A stretch of DNA of 10,201 nt from Chloroflexota bacterium (GCA_030596915.1 JAUVSX010000069.1:1-10201), one strand, 5' to 3'. Positions 1 to 5,832 are shown, counted from the stretch's first letter. A program made the numbers and translations. The notes: generated by a model from the letters alone, not told the origin.

Positions 1-1
1 C

Positions 2-244
2 CAGGTTTGCCTCGTGCTTGCGGCCCTCTTTCAGCGCACGCGCTGGCGCTACCACGAGCGCACGTATCGCTACGTCCTGCTGGAGGCCGGCCACATCGCG
101 CAAACCGTCTATCTGGCCGCCACAGCACTGGGCCTGGGCGCTTGCGCAATCGGCGCTTTCCTCGACGACGGTCTCAATCGTCTGCTCGGGATTGATGGCA
201 GCGAAGAATCAGCGCTCTACATCCTTGCGGTGGGGCGGATCTAG
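2..244 (+). CDS. SagB-type nitroreductase family protein, C-terminal fragment
   Basis: The reading frame enters from the left edge and stops at 242-244, so only about 80 C-terminal residues are visible. They include WRYHERTYRYVLLEAGHIAQ, then a helix rich in Ala, Leu and Gly (AATALGLGACAIGAF), and end in a LGIDGSEESALYILAVGRI-like tail. An aromatic/Arg-Tyr-Arg segment, an EAGH motif, a GLG helix and a terminal hydrophobic VG strand are typical of the FMN-binding nitroreductase fold, particularly the SagB/ThcOx dehydrogenase group. Known members oxidise azolines to azoles in peptide natural products, but many stand-alone homologues have unknown substrates. The N-terminal FMN-binding part is outside the window, so substrate and partners cannot be judged. 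A GTG at 14 is an internal codon, not a likely start. Family assignment is fairly secure; the specific role is not. Confidence 0.75.
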   Translation, partial: QVCLVLAALFQRTRWRYHERTYRYVLLEAGHIAQTVYLAATALGLGACAIGAFLDDGLNRLLGIDGSEESALYILAVGRI

Positions 245-328
245 AGGCTCGTTCCGGGTTGGTGCAGGCGACGGTGCGGTTCCGCGGCGCGCGCTCGTTC
301 GCGGAATGCGCTCCATCGCGGCGCGGGC

Positions 329-345
329 GCCCCGGCGGCCGGGGC
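329..345 (+). terminator. GC-rich hairpin downstream of the nitroreductase gene
   Basis: GCCCCGG (329-335) and CCGGGGC (339-345) form a perfect 7-bp stem around a 3-nt loop, about 85 nt after the nitroreductase stop. No T-run follows, so it is not a canonical intrinsic terminator. It could attenuate read-through into the downstream LCP promoter or be incidental in GC-rich spacer. Confidence 0.3.
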
Positions 346-361
346 AGCGGACCACTCTGGC

Positions 362-389
362 TTGTCACACACCAGTTGTGTGCTATGAT
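362..389 (+). promoter_or_regulatory. Sigma-A-type promoter for LCP protein 1
   Basis: A -35 element TTGTCA (362-367) and a -10 element TATGAT (384-389) are separated by 16 nt; each matches the consensus at 5 of 6 positions. Transcription would begin near 396, giving a leader of about 29 nt to the proposed start at 425, or about 100 nt to the first standard start at 497. A perfect inverted repeat, CACACA (366-371) and TGTGTG (377-382) around 5 nt, overlaps the end of the -35 and the spacer, where a repressor site would sit. The regulator is unknown. Confidence 0.6.
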
Positions 390-412
390 TCCACTATCAT
401 CTGACCACGCGC

Positions 413-416
413 GGAG
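413..416 (+). promoter_or_regulatory. Ribosome binding site that argues for an upstream start of LCP protein 1
   Basis: GGAG at 413-416 lies 8 nt before ACG (425-427). That ACG is in frame with LCP protein 1 and is followed by codons for AKKARSPLIYVLEG, a typical cytoplasmic tail of a membrane anchor. No comparable Shine-Dalgarno sequence precedes the GTG at 497. Confidence 0.5.
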
Positions 417-424
417 ATAGACCG

Positions 425-496
425 ACGGCGAAGAAGGCGCGTTCTCCTCTTATCTACGTCCTCGAAGGGCTGGCCCTCGTCGCCGCGCTCGCGCTG
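425..496 (+). other. In-frame N-terminal extension of LCP protein 1 with the probable membrane anchor
   Basis: The LCP reading frame stays open upstream of the GTG at 497 to a stop at 386-388. Between 389 and 496 it has no ATG, GTG or TTG. It encodes a basic stretch (KKAR) followed by a hydrophobic helix rich in Leu, Ala and Val (LIYVLEGLALVAALALVTV), the single membrane anchor expected for LCP enzymes. With the promoter at 362-389 and GGAG at 413-416, translation probably begins here, perhaps at ACG 425. Alternatives are an ATG-to-ACG mutation or base-call error, or a truncated soluble protein starting at 497. The coding nature of the stretch is well supported; the exact start is inference. 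Confidence 0.65.
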
Positions 497-1963
497 GTGA
501 CAGTGGGCGGTCGTTGGCTCCTTTCCAATGGACCTGACTCCGCACAGGCCGCTCATACACCGGCACTGGTCGTTGAGGCGACGGGCACAGCCCCCCCCCC
601 GGCGCCGAGTCCTACGGGCACGCTCCCTCCGACGGACACCCCGGCGCCGAGTGCCACACCCACGCCCCAGCCGACGCACACGCGAGCGCCGAGGCCGGCG
701 CCAATCGCCGACCAGGGCGCCTCGTCAGAACCGACGCTCTTTCCGACGCTGGCCCTACCCGAGGGGCCGATTATGGTCCTTCAGACGCCCGGTTCGGGGC
801 AGGAGGGGTCATTCTCGTCGCGGGTGCCACTCGTCCAGCAGCCTAAGAATACGATCAACATCGTCGTGCTGGGTTCCGACCAGACCTCCGTCAAGAGCGT
901 TGGGCGCACAGATGTGATGGTCGTCGTCAGCATCAACCCCGAGATTCCCTCGGTCTCTCTCTTGTCGATCCCGCGGGATTTCTATGCATGGCAGCCGGGC
1001 CTGGGCTTCAACAAGATCAACACGGCGTTCACCTATGGTGAGAAGTACCAGTACCCTGGGGGCGGCCCCGGTCTGATCAAGGCCACGATCGAGCATAACC
1101 TCGGTATTCGCATCCACTACTTCGCCCGCGTCAGTTTCGACGGCTTTGTCCGCATCGTGGATGCGCTGGGCGGGGTGGACGTGGCGGTCGAGTGTCCTCT
1201 GTCCGACACGTTCCCCGACCCCGATTCGCCCACCGGCCAGACCGACGTCGATTGGCTGCCGGGTATCCACCATCTCGAAGGCAAGTACGCACTCTGGTAC
1301 GTGCGATCCCGCTACCGCTCCAGCGACTTCGACCGCAACCGCCGAGAGCAGCAGATGCTACGGAGTCTGTATAGCCAGATCCTGAGCCTGGATATCCTCC
1401 CCAAGCTCCCTCAATTGTGGACGGCTCTAAAGGACACGGTGTCCACGGATCTGGGGCTAGGAGAGGTGCTCTACCTGGCGAACATCGCCTCGCGGCTCGA
1501 TATGACCAACGTGAAGAGCCGCTTCGTGAACCCGAGCGTGCTTGAAGTGACGTACTCGCCGACGGGCGCCTACATACTGGTCCCGAAGCCCACCGAGCTC
1601 CGCAATCTGGTGGCCGAGGCGCTGGCGCCCCCAGCCGCGGGCCGCGCCCAGCAACGGGCTTTCAGGATCGAAGTCTTGAACGCCAGCCCCTGGGCGGAAC
1701 TGGGTCACGTGGCAGCCGAGCGGCTGCGCTGGGAGAACTTCGAGGTCAGGAACGTCCTGAGGGCGGACGAGGTTCGCCCTCGCACACAGATCGTAGACTA
1801 CACCACCACATCCAAGGGCTCGCCGATTCTCCACCTGATGCGGCTGTACGGGCGCAAGTCCAGCGATGTGATCTCCGCACCCTCCGAGTCGAGCCCCGTC
1901 GACTTCCTGATCATCCTGGGGTCCGACTACAACCCCTGCATCGCTCCCTGGATCACGAACTAG
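497..1963 (+). CDS. LytR-CpsA-Psr (LCP) family protein with C-terminal LytR_C domain (LCP protein 1)
   Basis: LCP proteins are membrane-anchored, extracytoplasmic enzymes that transfer undecaprenyl-linked glycopolymers to cell wall or other acceptors. Numbered from GTG 497 (488 aa), residues 20-115 are a Pro/Thr/Ala-rich spacer. The LCP domain spans about 118-300: GSDQTSV at 126-132, RTD at 137-139, SIPRD at 157-161, KIN at 173-175, and a basic segment YVRSRYRSSDFDR at 268-280 leading to RREQQ. These Arg/Asp residues bind polyprenyl pyrophosphate in the family. Residues 388-478 form a LytR_C domain (IEVLNAS start, LIILGSDY end). 497 is the first standard start codon, but the membrane anchor is encoded upstream (425-496), so the real protein is probably about 512 aa. 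The gene is transcribed alone, convergent with ruvA. Oddities are a C10 run at 591-600 and a 14-bp direct repeat in the linker. Family confidence is high; the glycopolymer is unknown. Confidence 0.92.
   Translation: MTVGGRWLLSNGPDSAQAAHTPALVVEATGTAPPPAPSPTGTLPPTDTPAPSATPTPQPTHTRAPRPAPIADQGASSEPTLFPTLALPEGPIMVLQTPGSGQEGSFSSRVPLVQQPKNTINIVVLGSDQTSVKSVGRTDVMVVVSINPEIPSVSLLSIPRDFYAWQPGLGFNKINTAFTYGEKYQYPGGGPGLIKATIEHNLGIRIHYFARVSFDGFVRIVDALGGVDVAVECPLSDTFPDPDSPTGQTDVDWLPGIHHLEGKYALWYVRSRYRSSDFDRNRREQQMLRSLYSQILSLDILPKLPQLWTALKDTVSTDLGLGEVLYLANIASRLDMTNVKSRFVNPSVLEVTYSPTGAYILVPKPTELRNLVAEALAPPAAGRAQQRAFRIEVLNASPWAELGHVAAERLRWENFEVRNVLRADEVRPRTQIVDYTTTSKGSPILHLMRLYGRKSSDVISAPSESSPVDFLIILGSDYNPCIAPWITN
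591..600 (+). repeat. Homopolymeric C10 tract inside LCP protein 1
   Basis: Ten consecutive C residues encode part of the proline-rich linker. The anchor upstream and the LCP domain downstream share one frame at exactly ten Cs, so a change of one base would disconnect them. This is a candidate slippage site, though homopolymers are also prone to sequencing error. Confidence 0.9.
597..652 (+). repeat. 14-bp direct repeat in the LCP1 proline-rich linker
   Basis: CCCCGGCGCCGAGT occurs at 597-610 and again at 639-652. The offset of 42 bp equals 14 codons, so recombination or slippage between the copies would change linker length in frame. Each copy encodes part of a PAPS motif. Confidence 0.85.
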
Positions 1964-1967
1964 GACC

Positions 1968-2000
1968 GCGAGTCAGGCGGAGCAGCGAGTCGGCGAATCG
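1968..2000 (+). repeat. Degenerate 8-bp-period repeat downstream of LCP1
   Basis: Units GCGAGTCA (1968-1975), GCGAGTCG (1985-1992) and GCGAATCG (1993-2000) begin 5 nt after the LCP1 stop. They match, on the opposite strand, the TCGCTGAC/TCGCTGAT units at 9943-10006, so both LCP genes are followed by the same repeat family. The rest of the 131-bp gap holds only a GC hairpin. Confidence 0.55.
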
Positions 2001-2061
2001 ACAACGGCCCCAACTGCCACGAACCAGCCTTCCTCACAACGCTGGCGCAGATCCGCGCAAT

Positions 2062-2084
2062 CCGCGGCAGCAAGCAGCCCGCGG
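2062..2084. terminator. GC hairpin in the LCP1/ruvA convergent gap
   Basis: CCGCGG at 2062-2067 and 2079-2084 can pair across an 11-nt loop, lying about 11 nt past the ruvA stop and 100 nt past the LCP1 stop. No T-run follows on either strand. It may act as a weak bidirectional terminator between convergent genes. Confidence 0.3.
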
Positions 2085-2094
2085 GCGTCCGGCG

Positions 2095-2676
2095 TCACGG
2101 CGCGGCGAAGTAGGCCAGCGCCTGGCGCACCTTCTCCTCGAGTGGCATCTCCTCGTCGCGGGGCAAGCTTTGGACTGCTCGCTGCGCCTCGACCAAGCTG
2201 AAACCGAGGCCGGTCAAAGTGGTGATCACGGCGGCGTCAGCATCGCTCAGCAGAGGGGCCGCGCCCACGCCCCTGGGGGCAAGCTTGTCCTTCAGGTGGA
2301 AGATGATCGCCTTGGCGGTCTTCTGCCCGACGCCCGGCACGCGCGTCAGGATGCCGGGTTCCTCCTGACCCACCGCCTGCCGCAGCGAATCGAGCGAGAG
2401 GGTGCCGAGCACTGAGAGCGCACACTTGGGGCCAACGCCGGAGACGCTCAGCAACAGTCTGAAGAGAGCGACTTCCTCCTCGGTCCGGAACCCGTACAGT
2501 GTCAGCTCGTTCTCGCGCACGTGCCAGTGAGTGAACAGCTCGACTGGTCGCTCGACTTCGCCAAGCTGCTCCAGCATATCGGTGGGCACGCTGACCTTCA
2601 GCCCGACGCCACCCACTCGGACCACGACGTGGTCCTCGGCGGTGGACCAAACGGTGCCGCTAAGCCTGGCGATCAC
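2095..2676 (-). CDS. ruvA: Holliday junction branch migration protein RuvA
   Basis: RuvA is the junction-binding subunit of the RuvAB branch migration motor and works with RuvC in recombinational repair. The 193-aa product has the usual length. An N-terminal OB-fold starts MIARLSGTV, followed by two helix-hairpin-helix motifs, SVSGVGPKCA at about 77-86 and TRVPGVGQKTA at about 111-121, and a C-terminal domain III (about 144-193) that contacts RuvB. The acidic pin region reads RENELTLYGF; Glu55 is present, but the residue matching E. coli Asp56 is Asn. The start is GTG at 2674-2676, preceded by AAGGAGGGAG about 10 nt upstream. It lies 22 bp after ruvC, so translation from one mRNA with yebC and ruvC is likely. 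ruvB is not in the window. Identification is secure. Confidence 0.96.
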   Translation of the reverse strand: MIARLSGTVWSTAEDHVVVRVGGVGLKVSVPTDMLEQLGEVERPVELFTHWHVRENELTLYGFRTEEEVALFRLLLSVSGVGPKCALSVLGTLSLDSLRQAVGQEEPGILTRVPGVGQKTAKAIIFHLKDKLAPRGVGAAPLLSDADAAVITTLTGLGFSLVEAQRAVQSLPRDEEMPLEEKVRQALAYFAAP

Positions 2677-2698
2677 CCTGCTGCTCCCTCCTTGAACT

Positions 2699-3190
2699 TC
2701 ACGCTTGAATCAGATCCGCCAGTCGTGCTGAGTGCAGGTGGCAGATGGCTACGGCCAACGCGTCGGCCGCATCGTCGGGCCGCGGCGGCTCCGCGAGCGC
2801 CAGCAACAATCGCACCATCTCCTGCACCTGTGCCTTGTCCGCGCTCCCGTACCCGGTCACCGCCTGCTTGACCGTCCCCGGCGTGTATTCGAAGACGCGC
2901 AGGCCGGCGTCGGCCAGCGCCAGGAGCGCCACGCCGCGCGCTTGTCCCACGCTCATCGCCGTGCGCACGTTGGTGCTGAAGAACAGCTCCTCAACTGAGG
3001 CCACCTGAACCTGGTACTTGGCCGTCAGCGCGGACACCCCCTGGTAGATCAACTGCAGACGCAACGGCATAGGCTGACCGGCCGGCGTGCGAATGACGCC
3101 AAAGGTCACCGCCTGCACCTCCCCGCCCGTCTCCTCCACCACACCGTAGCCCGTGATGGCGATGCCGGGGTCGATACCGAGGGCGCGCAT
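2699..3190 (-). CDS. ruvC: Crossover junction endodeoxyribonuclease RuvC
   Basis: RuvC is the dimeric, metal-dependent resolvase that cuts Holliday junctions in symmetric nicks. The 163-aa product has the normal length and the RNase H-like fold signature. It starts MRALGIDPG with catalytic Asp7; the second acidic residue is Glu67 in SVEELFF; the C-terminal pair is Asp140 and Asp143 in DDAADALA. VGQARGVALL, VKQAVTGYGSADKAQVQ and the His-rich end of the last helix are also typical. All four catalytic acids are present, so activity is expected. The ATG at 3188-3190 lies 6 nt after the yebC stop; a GAGGAGG stretch about 18 nt upstream, inside the yebC end, may support initiation together with translational coupling. 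It is followed by ruvA, a classical neighbour. Confidence 0.97.
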   Translation of the reverse strand: MRALGIDPGIAITGYGVVEETGGEVQAVTFGVIRTPAGQPMPLRLQLIYQGVSALTAKYQVQVASVEELFFSTNVRTAMSVGQARGVALLALADAGLRVFEYTPGTVKQAVTGYGSADKAQVQEMVRLLLALAEPPRPDDAADALAVAICHLHSARLADLIQA

Positions 3191-3196
3191 GTGGCT

Positions 3197-3955
3197 CTAG
3201 CCCGATGCCTCCTCGTACAAGGCCATCAGCTCATCGCTGATCTGCAGGTTCGAGTAGACCTGCTGGATGTCATCCAGGTCCTCCAGCGCCTCAATGACGC
3301 TCATCACCCGAAGCGCCTCCTTGTGTTCCAGTTCGATCATCGACTTGGGTACCATCGACATCTCGGCTGTCTCGGACTGGATTCCAGCATCCTCCAGTGC
3401 TTGCCGCACGGCCTGGAAGTCTGATTGCTCCACGTACACCTCGATCAGGCCCTCACTGATCACGACATCGTCAGCCCCAGCCTCGACCGCAACGTCAAAC
3501 ACCGTCTCCTCATCCGCGCCATTGGGTGTGATCCCAATGTACCCTTTGCGCTCGAACTGCCACGATACAGCGCCTGCATCCGCCATCGTCCCCCCTTGGC
3601 GGGTGAGCGTGTGGCGAATATCGGCGACAGTGCGGTTCTTGTTGTCGGTGAGCACCTTGATCAGCAGTCCGACCCCATTAGGTGCGTACCCCTCGTACGT
3701 GAACTCGACTAGCTCCTCACCCTTCAGCTCGCCAGTGCCCCGCTTGATCGCGCGCTCGATGTTGTCCTTGGGCATATTCGCGCCCTTGGCCTTGTCCATC
3801 GCCAGGCGCAAGCTGAAGTTCGTCTCGGGATTGCCGCCGCCCTCACGGGCTGCGATCGCAATCTCTCGCGCCAGCCGCGTGAAGAGCTTCCCGCGCTTGG
3901 CATCCGTAGCGGCCTTCTTGTGCTTGATGGTAGACCACTTGCTATGACCAGACAT
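3197..3955 (-). CDS. yebC: YebC/TACO1-family protein
   Basis: The product (252 aa) begins MSGHSKWSTIKHKKAATDAK, the family signature, and continues with KLFTRLAREIAIAAREGGG, MPKDNIERAIKRG, YEGYAPNGVG and NKNRTVADIRH, all highly conserved. YebC proteins were long listed as transcriptional regulators; mitochondrial TACO1 and more recent bacterial work point to a translation role, helping ribosomes through proline-rich stretches. That link is established-knowledge context, not shown here. The ATG at 3953-3955 is chosen over an upstream ATG (4004-4006) because the conserved N-terminus begins there and GGGGAGG (3963-3969) is spaced 7 nt ahead. It heads the yebC-ruvC-ruvA unit, a very common arrangement. 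A TATAAT promoter sits about 130 nt upstream. Confidence 0.96.
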   Translation of the reverse strand: MSGHSKWSTIKHKKAATDAKRGKLFTRLAREIAIAAREGGGNPETNFSLRLAMDKAKGANMPKDNIERAIKRGTGELKGEELVEFTYEGYAPNGVGLLIKVLTDNKNRTVADIRHTLTRQGGTMADAGAVSWQFERKGYIGITPNGADEETVFDVAVEAGADDVVISEGLIEVYVEQSDFQAVRQALEDAGIQSETAEMSMVPKSMIELEHKEALRVMSVIEALEDLDDIQQVYSNLQISDELMALYEEASG

Positions 3956-4086
3956 CTCACGTCCTCCCCCAATCGATTCACCCGAGCTAGGCCCGGTTCC
4001 TGGCAAGCGTAGTCGCCGTTCTCAGCCCGACCTCACCGATCAGGCCAGGGCGCTCACGCCTGTGCGCGCCACAAAGCGGCTGCGCG

Positions 4087-4115
4087 ATTATACCTCCGTG
4101 CCCGAGGGGCCCCAA
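4087..4115 (-). promoter_or_regulatory. Promoter for the yebC-ruvC-ruvA unit
   Basis: On the minus strand a perfect TATAAT (4087-4092) lies 17 nt downstream of TTGGGG (4110-4115), which keeps the TTG of a -35 element. It directly follows the fmt terminator hairpin, so the two units are separately transcribed. The predicted start near 4080 gives a leader of about 125 nt before yebC, in which I see no recognisable riboswitch. Confidence 0.6.
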
Positions 4116-4121
4116 ACAAGA

Positions 4122-4150
4122 AGAGTGGATGCAAACGCCTCATCCACTCT
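4122..4150 (-). terminator. Intrinsic terminator of fmt, overlapping its stop codon
   Basis: AGAGTGGATG (4122-4131) and CATCCACTCT (4141-4150) form a perfect 10-bp stem with a 9-nt loop. On the minus strand the first arm contains the last two fmt codons and part of the TGA stop (4140-4142), and the second arm is followed by TCTTGTTT. On the plus strand no T-run follows, so the terminator serves fmt. Confidence 0.7.
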
Positions 4151-5096
4151 CCGCCAACTCCGCCTGCGGTGATAGCTGGCTGCCCACGAAGTCGCGCTGG
4201 CCCTGCACGAAGGCCTTGATGGCCATTGGCCGCTTGCCAGCTAGCTGAACGCTCTCCAGCCGCAACGCTCCCTCACCCGTGGCCACAGCAGCGCCGGCCT
4301 CCAACCGCACAACAGTTCCTGGTGGCGCTTCCCTTTGCCAACTGGGCAGTGGGGCCGCCTGCAGTATCTTGAGTCGCCTCCCCTGCCAACGCGTGAACGT
4401 GCCGGGCCACGGTACGAGCGCCCGCACACGCCGGCCCAGGTCGACAGCCGAATCCGACCAGTCGAGCAGTCCATCTTGCTTGCGCAGGCACGGAGCATGG
4501 GTCACCCCCTGCTCCGGCTGGCTGCGGGCCGTCAACCGTCCCTCCAAGTACACTGGCAGCACCTCGACCAACAGATCAGCCCCCAGGAGTGCCAGACGAG
4601 TCTCCAGACTCGGGCGCGTCTGATCCTCCTGGATCGGCTCCTCCCGCTGAGCCAAGATCCCGCCCGTATCAAGCCCCGCATCCATGCACATAATCGTCAC
4701 ACCGGTAACCTGATCCCCATTCAGGATGGCAGCGGCCACCGGCGCTGCCCCCCGCCAGCGAGGAAGCAGCGAGGCGTGGACATTGATGCAGCCGTACCGG
4801 GGCAGATCGAGCACGTTCTGCGGCAGGATGTGCCCAAACGCGGCCACCACGATCACGTCAGCGTCCCAGGCCGCCAACTGCGCCACTGCCTCATCCGTCT
4901 TGAGCGAGCACGGCTGGCAGAGCGGCAGACCGAGCTCGAGCGCGACCTGCTTGATCGGCGACGACGCCAGGCGCTGACCACGGCCGCACGGCCGGTCGGG
5001 CTGCGTCACCACGCCCACCACGCCGAAGGCCTCGTCTAACGCCTGGAGCGCCGGCGCCGCGAACTCAGGCGTGCCCATGAAAACGACTCTTGTCAC
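4140..5096 (-). CDS. fmt: Methionyl-tRNA formyltransferase
   Basis: Fmt transfers a formyl group from 10-formyltetrahydrofolate to Met-tRNAfMet for translation initiation. Counting from GTG 5096 the protein is 318 aa, the family's usual size. The N-terminus reads MTRVVFMGTPEFAAPAL. The formyltransferase core has INVHASLLPRWRGAAP at about 104-119, giving catalytic Asn105 and His107, and GLDTGG with Asp143. The C-terminal tRNA-binding domain runs from about 208 (DGLLDW) to 305, including VRALVPWPGTFT. I chose GTG 5094-5096 because the conserved protein starts there; an in-frame GTG at 5112-5114 would add 6 residues and the 5207 start 37 unconserved ones. No Shine-Dalgarno sequence precedes it, and a TAGAAT box at 5105-5110 suggests a leaderless mRNA. 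No def gene is adjacent in the window. Confidence 0.96.
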   Translation of the reverse strand: MTRVVFMGTPEFAAPALQALDEAFGVVGVVTQPDRPCGRGQRLASSPIKQVALELGLPLCQPCSLKTDEAVAQLAAWDADVIVVAAFGHILPQNVLDLPRYGCINVHASLLPRWRGAAPVAAAILNGDQVTGVTIMCMDAGLDTGGILAQREEPIQEDQTRPSLETRLALLGADLLVEVLPVYLEGRLTARSQPEQGVTHAPCLRKQDGLLDWSDSAVDLGRRVRALVPWPGTFTRWQGRRLKILQAAPLPSWQREAPPGTVVRLEAGAAVATGEGALRLESVQLAGKRPMAIKAFVQGQRDFVGSQLSPQAELAESG

Positions 5097-5104
5097 AGTA
5101 TCGG

Positions 5105-5110
5105 ATTCTA
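5105..5110 (-). promoter_or_regulatory. Candidate -10 element for a leaderless fmt transcript
   Basis: TAGAAT on the minus strand (5 of 6 to TATAAT) would place the transcript start at about 5097-5099, next to the GTG at 5094-5096. The -35 region is weak (TTCGCC at 17 nt). The absence of any Shine-Dalgarno sequence before either candidate GTG fits leaderless initiation. Confidence 0.35.
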
Positions 5111-5189
5111 GCACGGGGACGCGATTCGGCGAATACGGGTCAACGTGATGGCGCAGGCCTGCACGGACGCAGGGCCGCGCAGACGGCGG

Positions 5190-5219
5190 GGCCGCGGAGG
5201 CGCTCAAGCCTCTGCGGCC
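5190..5219 (-). terminator. Hairpin between the membrane protein gene and fmt
   Basis: GGCCGCGGAGGC (5190-5201) and GCCTCTGCGGCC (5208-5219) form a 12-bp stem with one non-Watson-Crick position and a 6-nt loop, 9 nt after the stop codon of the upstream minus-strand gene. There is no T-tract, so it may be a Rho-type/processing stem or a REP-like repeat rather than a classical terminator. Confidence 0.4.
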
Positions 5220-5228
5220 TGACGTTCA

Positions 5229-5777
5229 TCATGTCTCTGCGTCTGGCTCCACAGCGTCTTCGGTCAGCACACCCACCACCTCCCAGTCGGCGCCATCGGG
5301 ATCGGGCGGGTCGGGCTGACCGGAGTTCGCGGGCTCAGGGTTGGCCGCAGCCGGCTGCTGGTTCGGCCTGGCCAGCAGGTCATCAGAAGAACGCGAGAGG
5401 GAAAGGCTAGCCTCGGGGCCTGTCAGCGATCCGGGCAAGAGCCGCTTCGGGAACGTGACAACGCCCGTCGTCCGGATCTCCTCATTGGCCCTCGCGATGT
5501 CCTCGAAGAAGGTGAGGCCCCCCAGCACGAAGCTAACCGCACCAGCGTGGATGACCGCGAAAGCACCGGCCTTGAGCCAGAGCCAGCCGCCTCCGACTCC
5601 ATCCAACCTCACGTCCGCCGGGGCAGCCCGCGGCTGGGGCTCGGGGGCCAGCGGGACCTCTCTGAAGCGGCGAGCACGCACGCTCGCGGATACCGCCGCC
5701 ACGCCCGCGACCACGACGAGCACAAGGCCCAGCAAGCCGATGCCAAGCGCAATCGCCCAGAGTGTCGAGTCACCCAT
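5229..5777 (-). CDS. Hypothetical two-helix membrane protein
   Basis: I do not recognise this 182-aa protein. It begins MGDSTLWAIALGIGLLGL, and residues 6-31 form a strong N-terminal membrane helix followed by a basic stretch (RARRFR). A short Pro/Ala linker (41-56) precedes a second hydrophobic, Gly/Ala-rich segment at about 67-90, then an acidic/basic region (FFEDIARANEEIR) and a Pro/Ser/Asn-rich, acidic C-terminal tail of about 60 residues that looks disordered. The basic loop after helix 1 suggests both termini face outward or the tail is extracytoplasmic; topology is not certain. The ATG at 5775-5777 is supported by a strong promoter 28 bp upstream, but the ribosome site is weak. It is the first minus-strand gene from the divergent region and may be read into fmt only past the 5190-5219 hairpin. 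No function can be assigned. Confidence 0.75.
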   Translation of the reverse strand: MGDSTLWAIALGIGLLGLVLVVVAGVAAVSASVRARRFREVPLAPEPQPRAAPADVRLDGVGGGWLWLKAGAFAVIHAGAVSFVLGGLTFFEDIARANEEIRTTGVVTFPKRLLPGSLTGPEASLSLSRSSDDLLARPNQQPAAANPEPANSGQPDPPDPDGADWEVVGVLTEDAVEPDAET

Positions 5778-5804
5778 CCTGGTTTCTCATCGTACCACTG
5801 AGCT

Positions 5805-5832
5805 AGTATAGTGCATCTGAGGTGAGTGTCAA
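5805..5832 (-). promoter_or_regulatory. Near-consensus sigma-A promoter of the hypothetical membrane protein
   Basis: On the minus strand a perfect TTGACA (5827-5832) and TATACT (5805-5810) are separated by 16 nt. The transcript would start near 5798, giving a leader of about 20 nt before ATG 5777. It is the best promoter match in the window, suggesting strong expression of a protein of unknown function. Confidence 0.7.

Noticed and set aside
385..420. Short ATG-initiated frame of 11 codons upstream of LCP1
   Set aside because: It begins inside the -10 box of the promoter, so it would not be on the mRNA, and it has no ribosome binding site.
3267..3947. Long plus-strand open frame opposite yebC
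   Set aside because: It is an antisense shadow of a highly conserved gene: Ser/Thr-rich, no family resemblance and no ribosome binding site.
3956..4006. Upstream ATG adding 17 residues to YebC
   Set aside because: The extension is Gly/Ser/Pro-rich and unlike the family; the conserved MSGHSKW start has its own well-spaced GGGGAGG.
4335..5039. Long plus-strand open frame opposite fmt
   Set aside because: It is Arg/His/Gln-rich low-quality sequence antisense to a conserved enzyme, with no plausible start signal.
5780..5815. A tRNA D-arm-like string (TAGCTCAGTGGTA) on the minus strand
   Set aside because: No acceptor pairing, anticodon arm or GGTTCRA-type T-arm follows, and the stretch lies between the -10 box and the start codon of the 182-aa gene. 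Probably chance, or at most a remnant.
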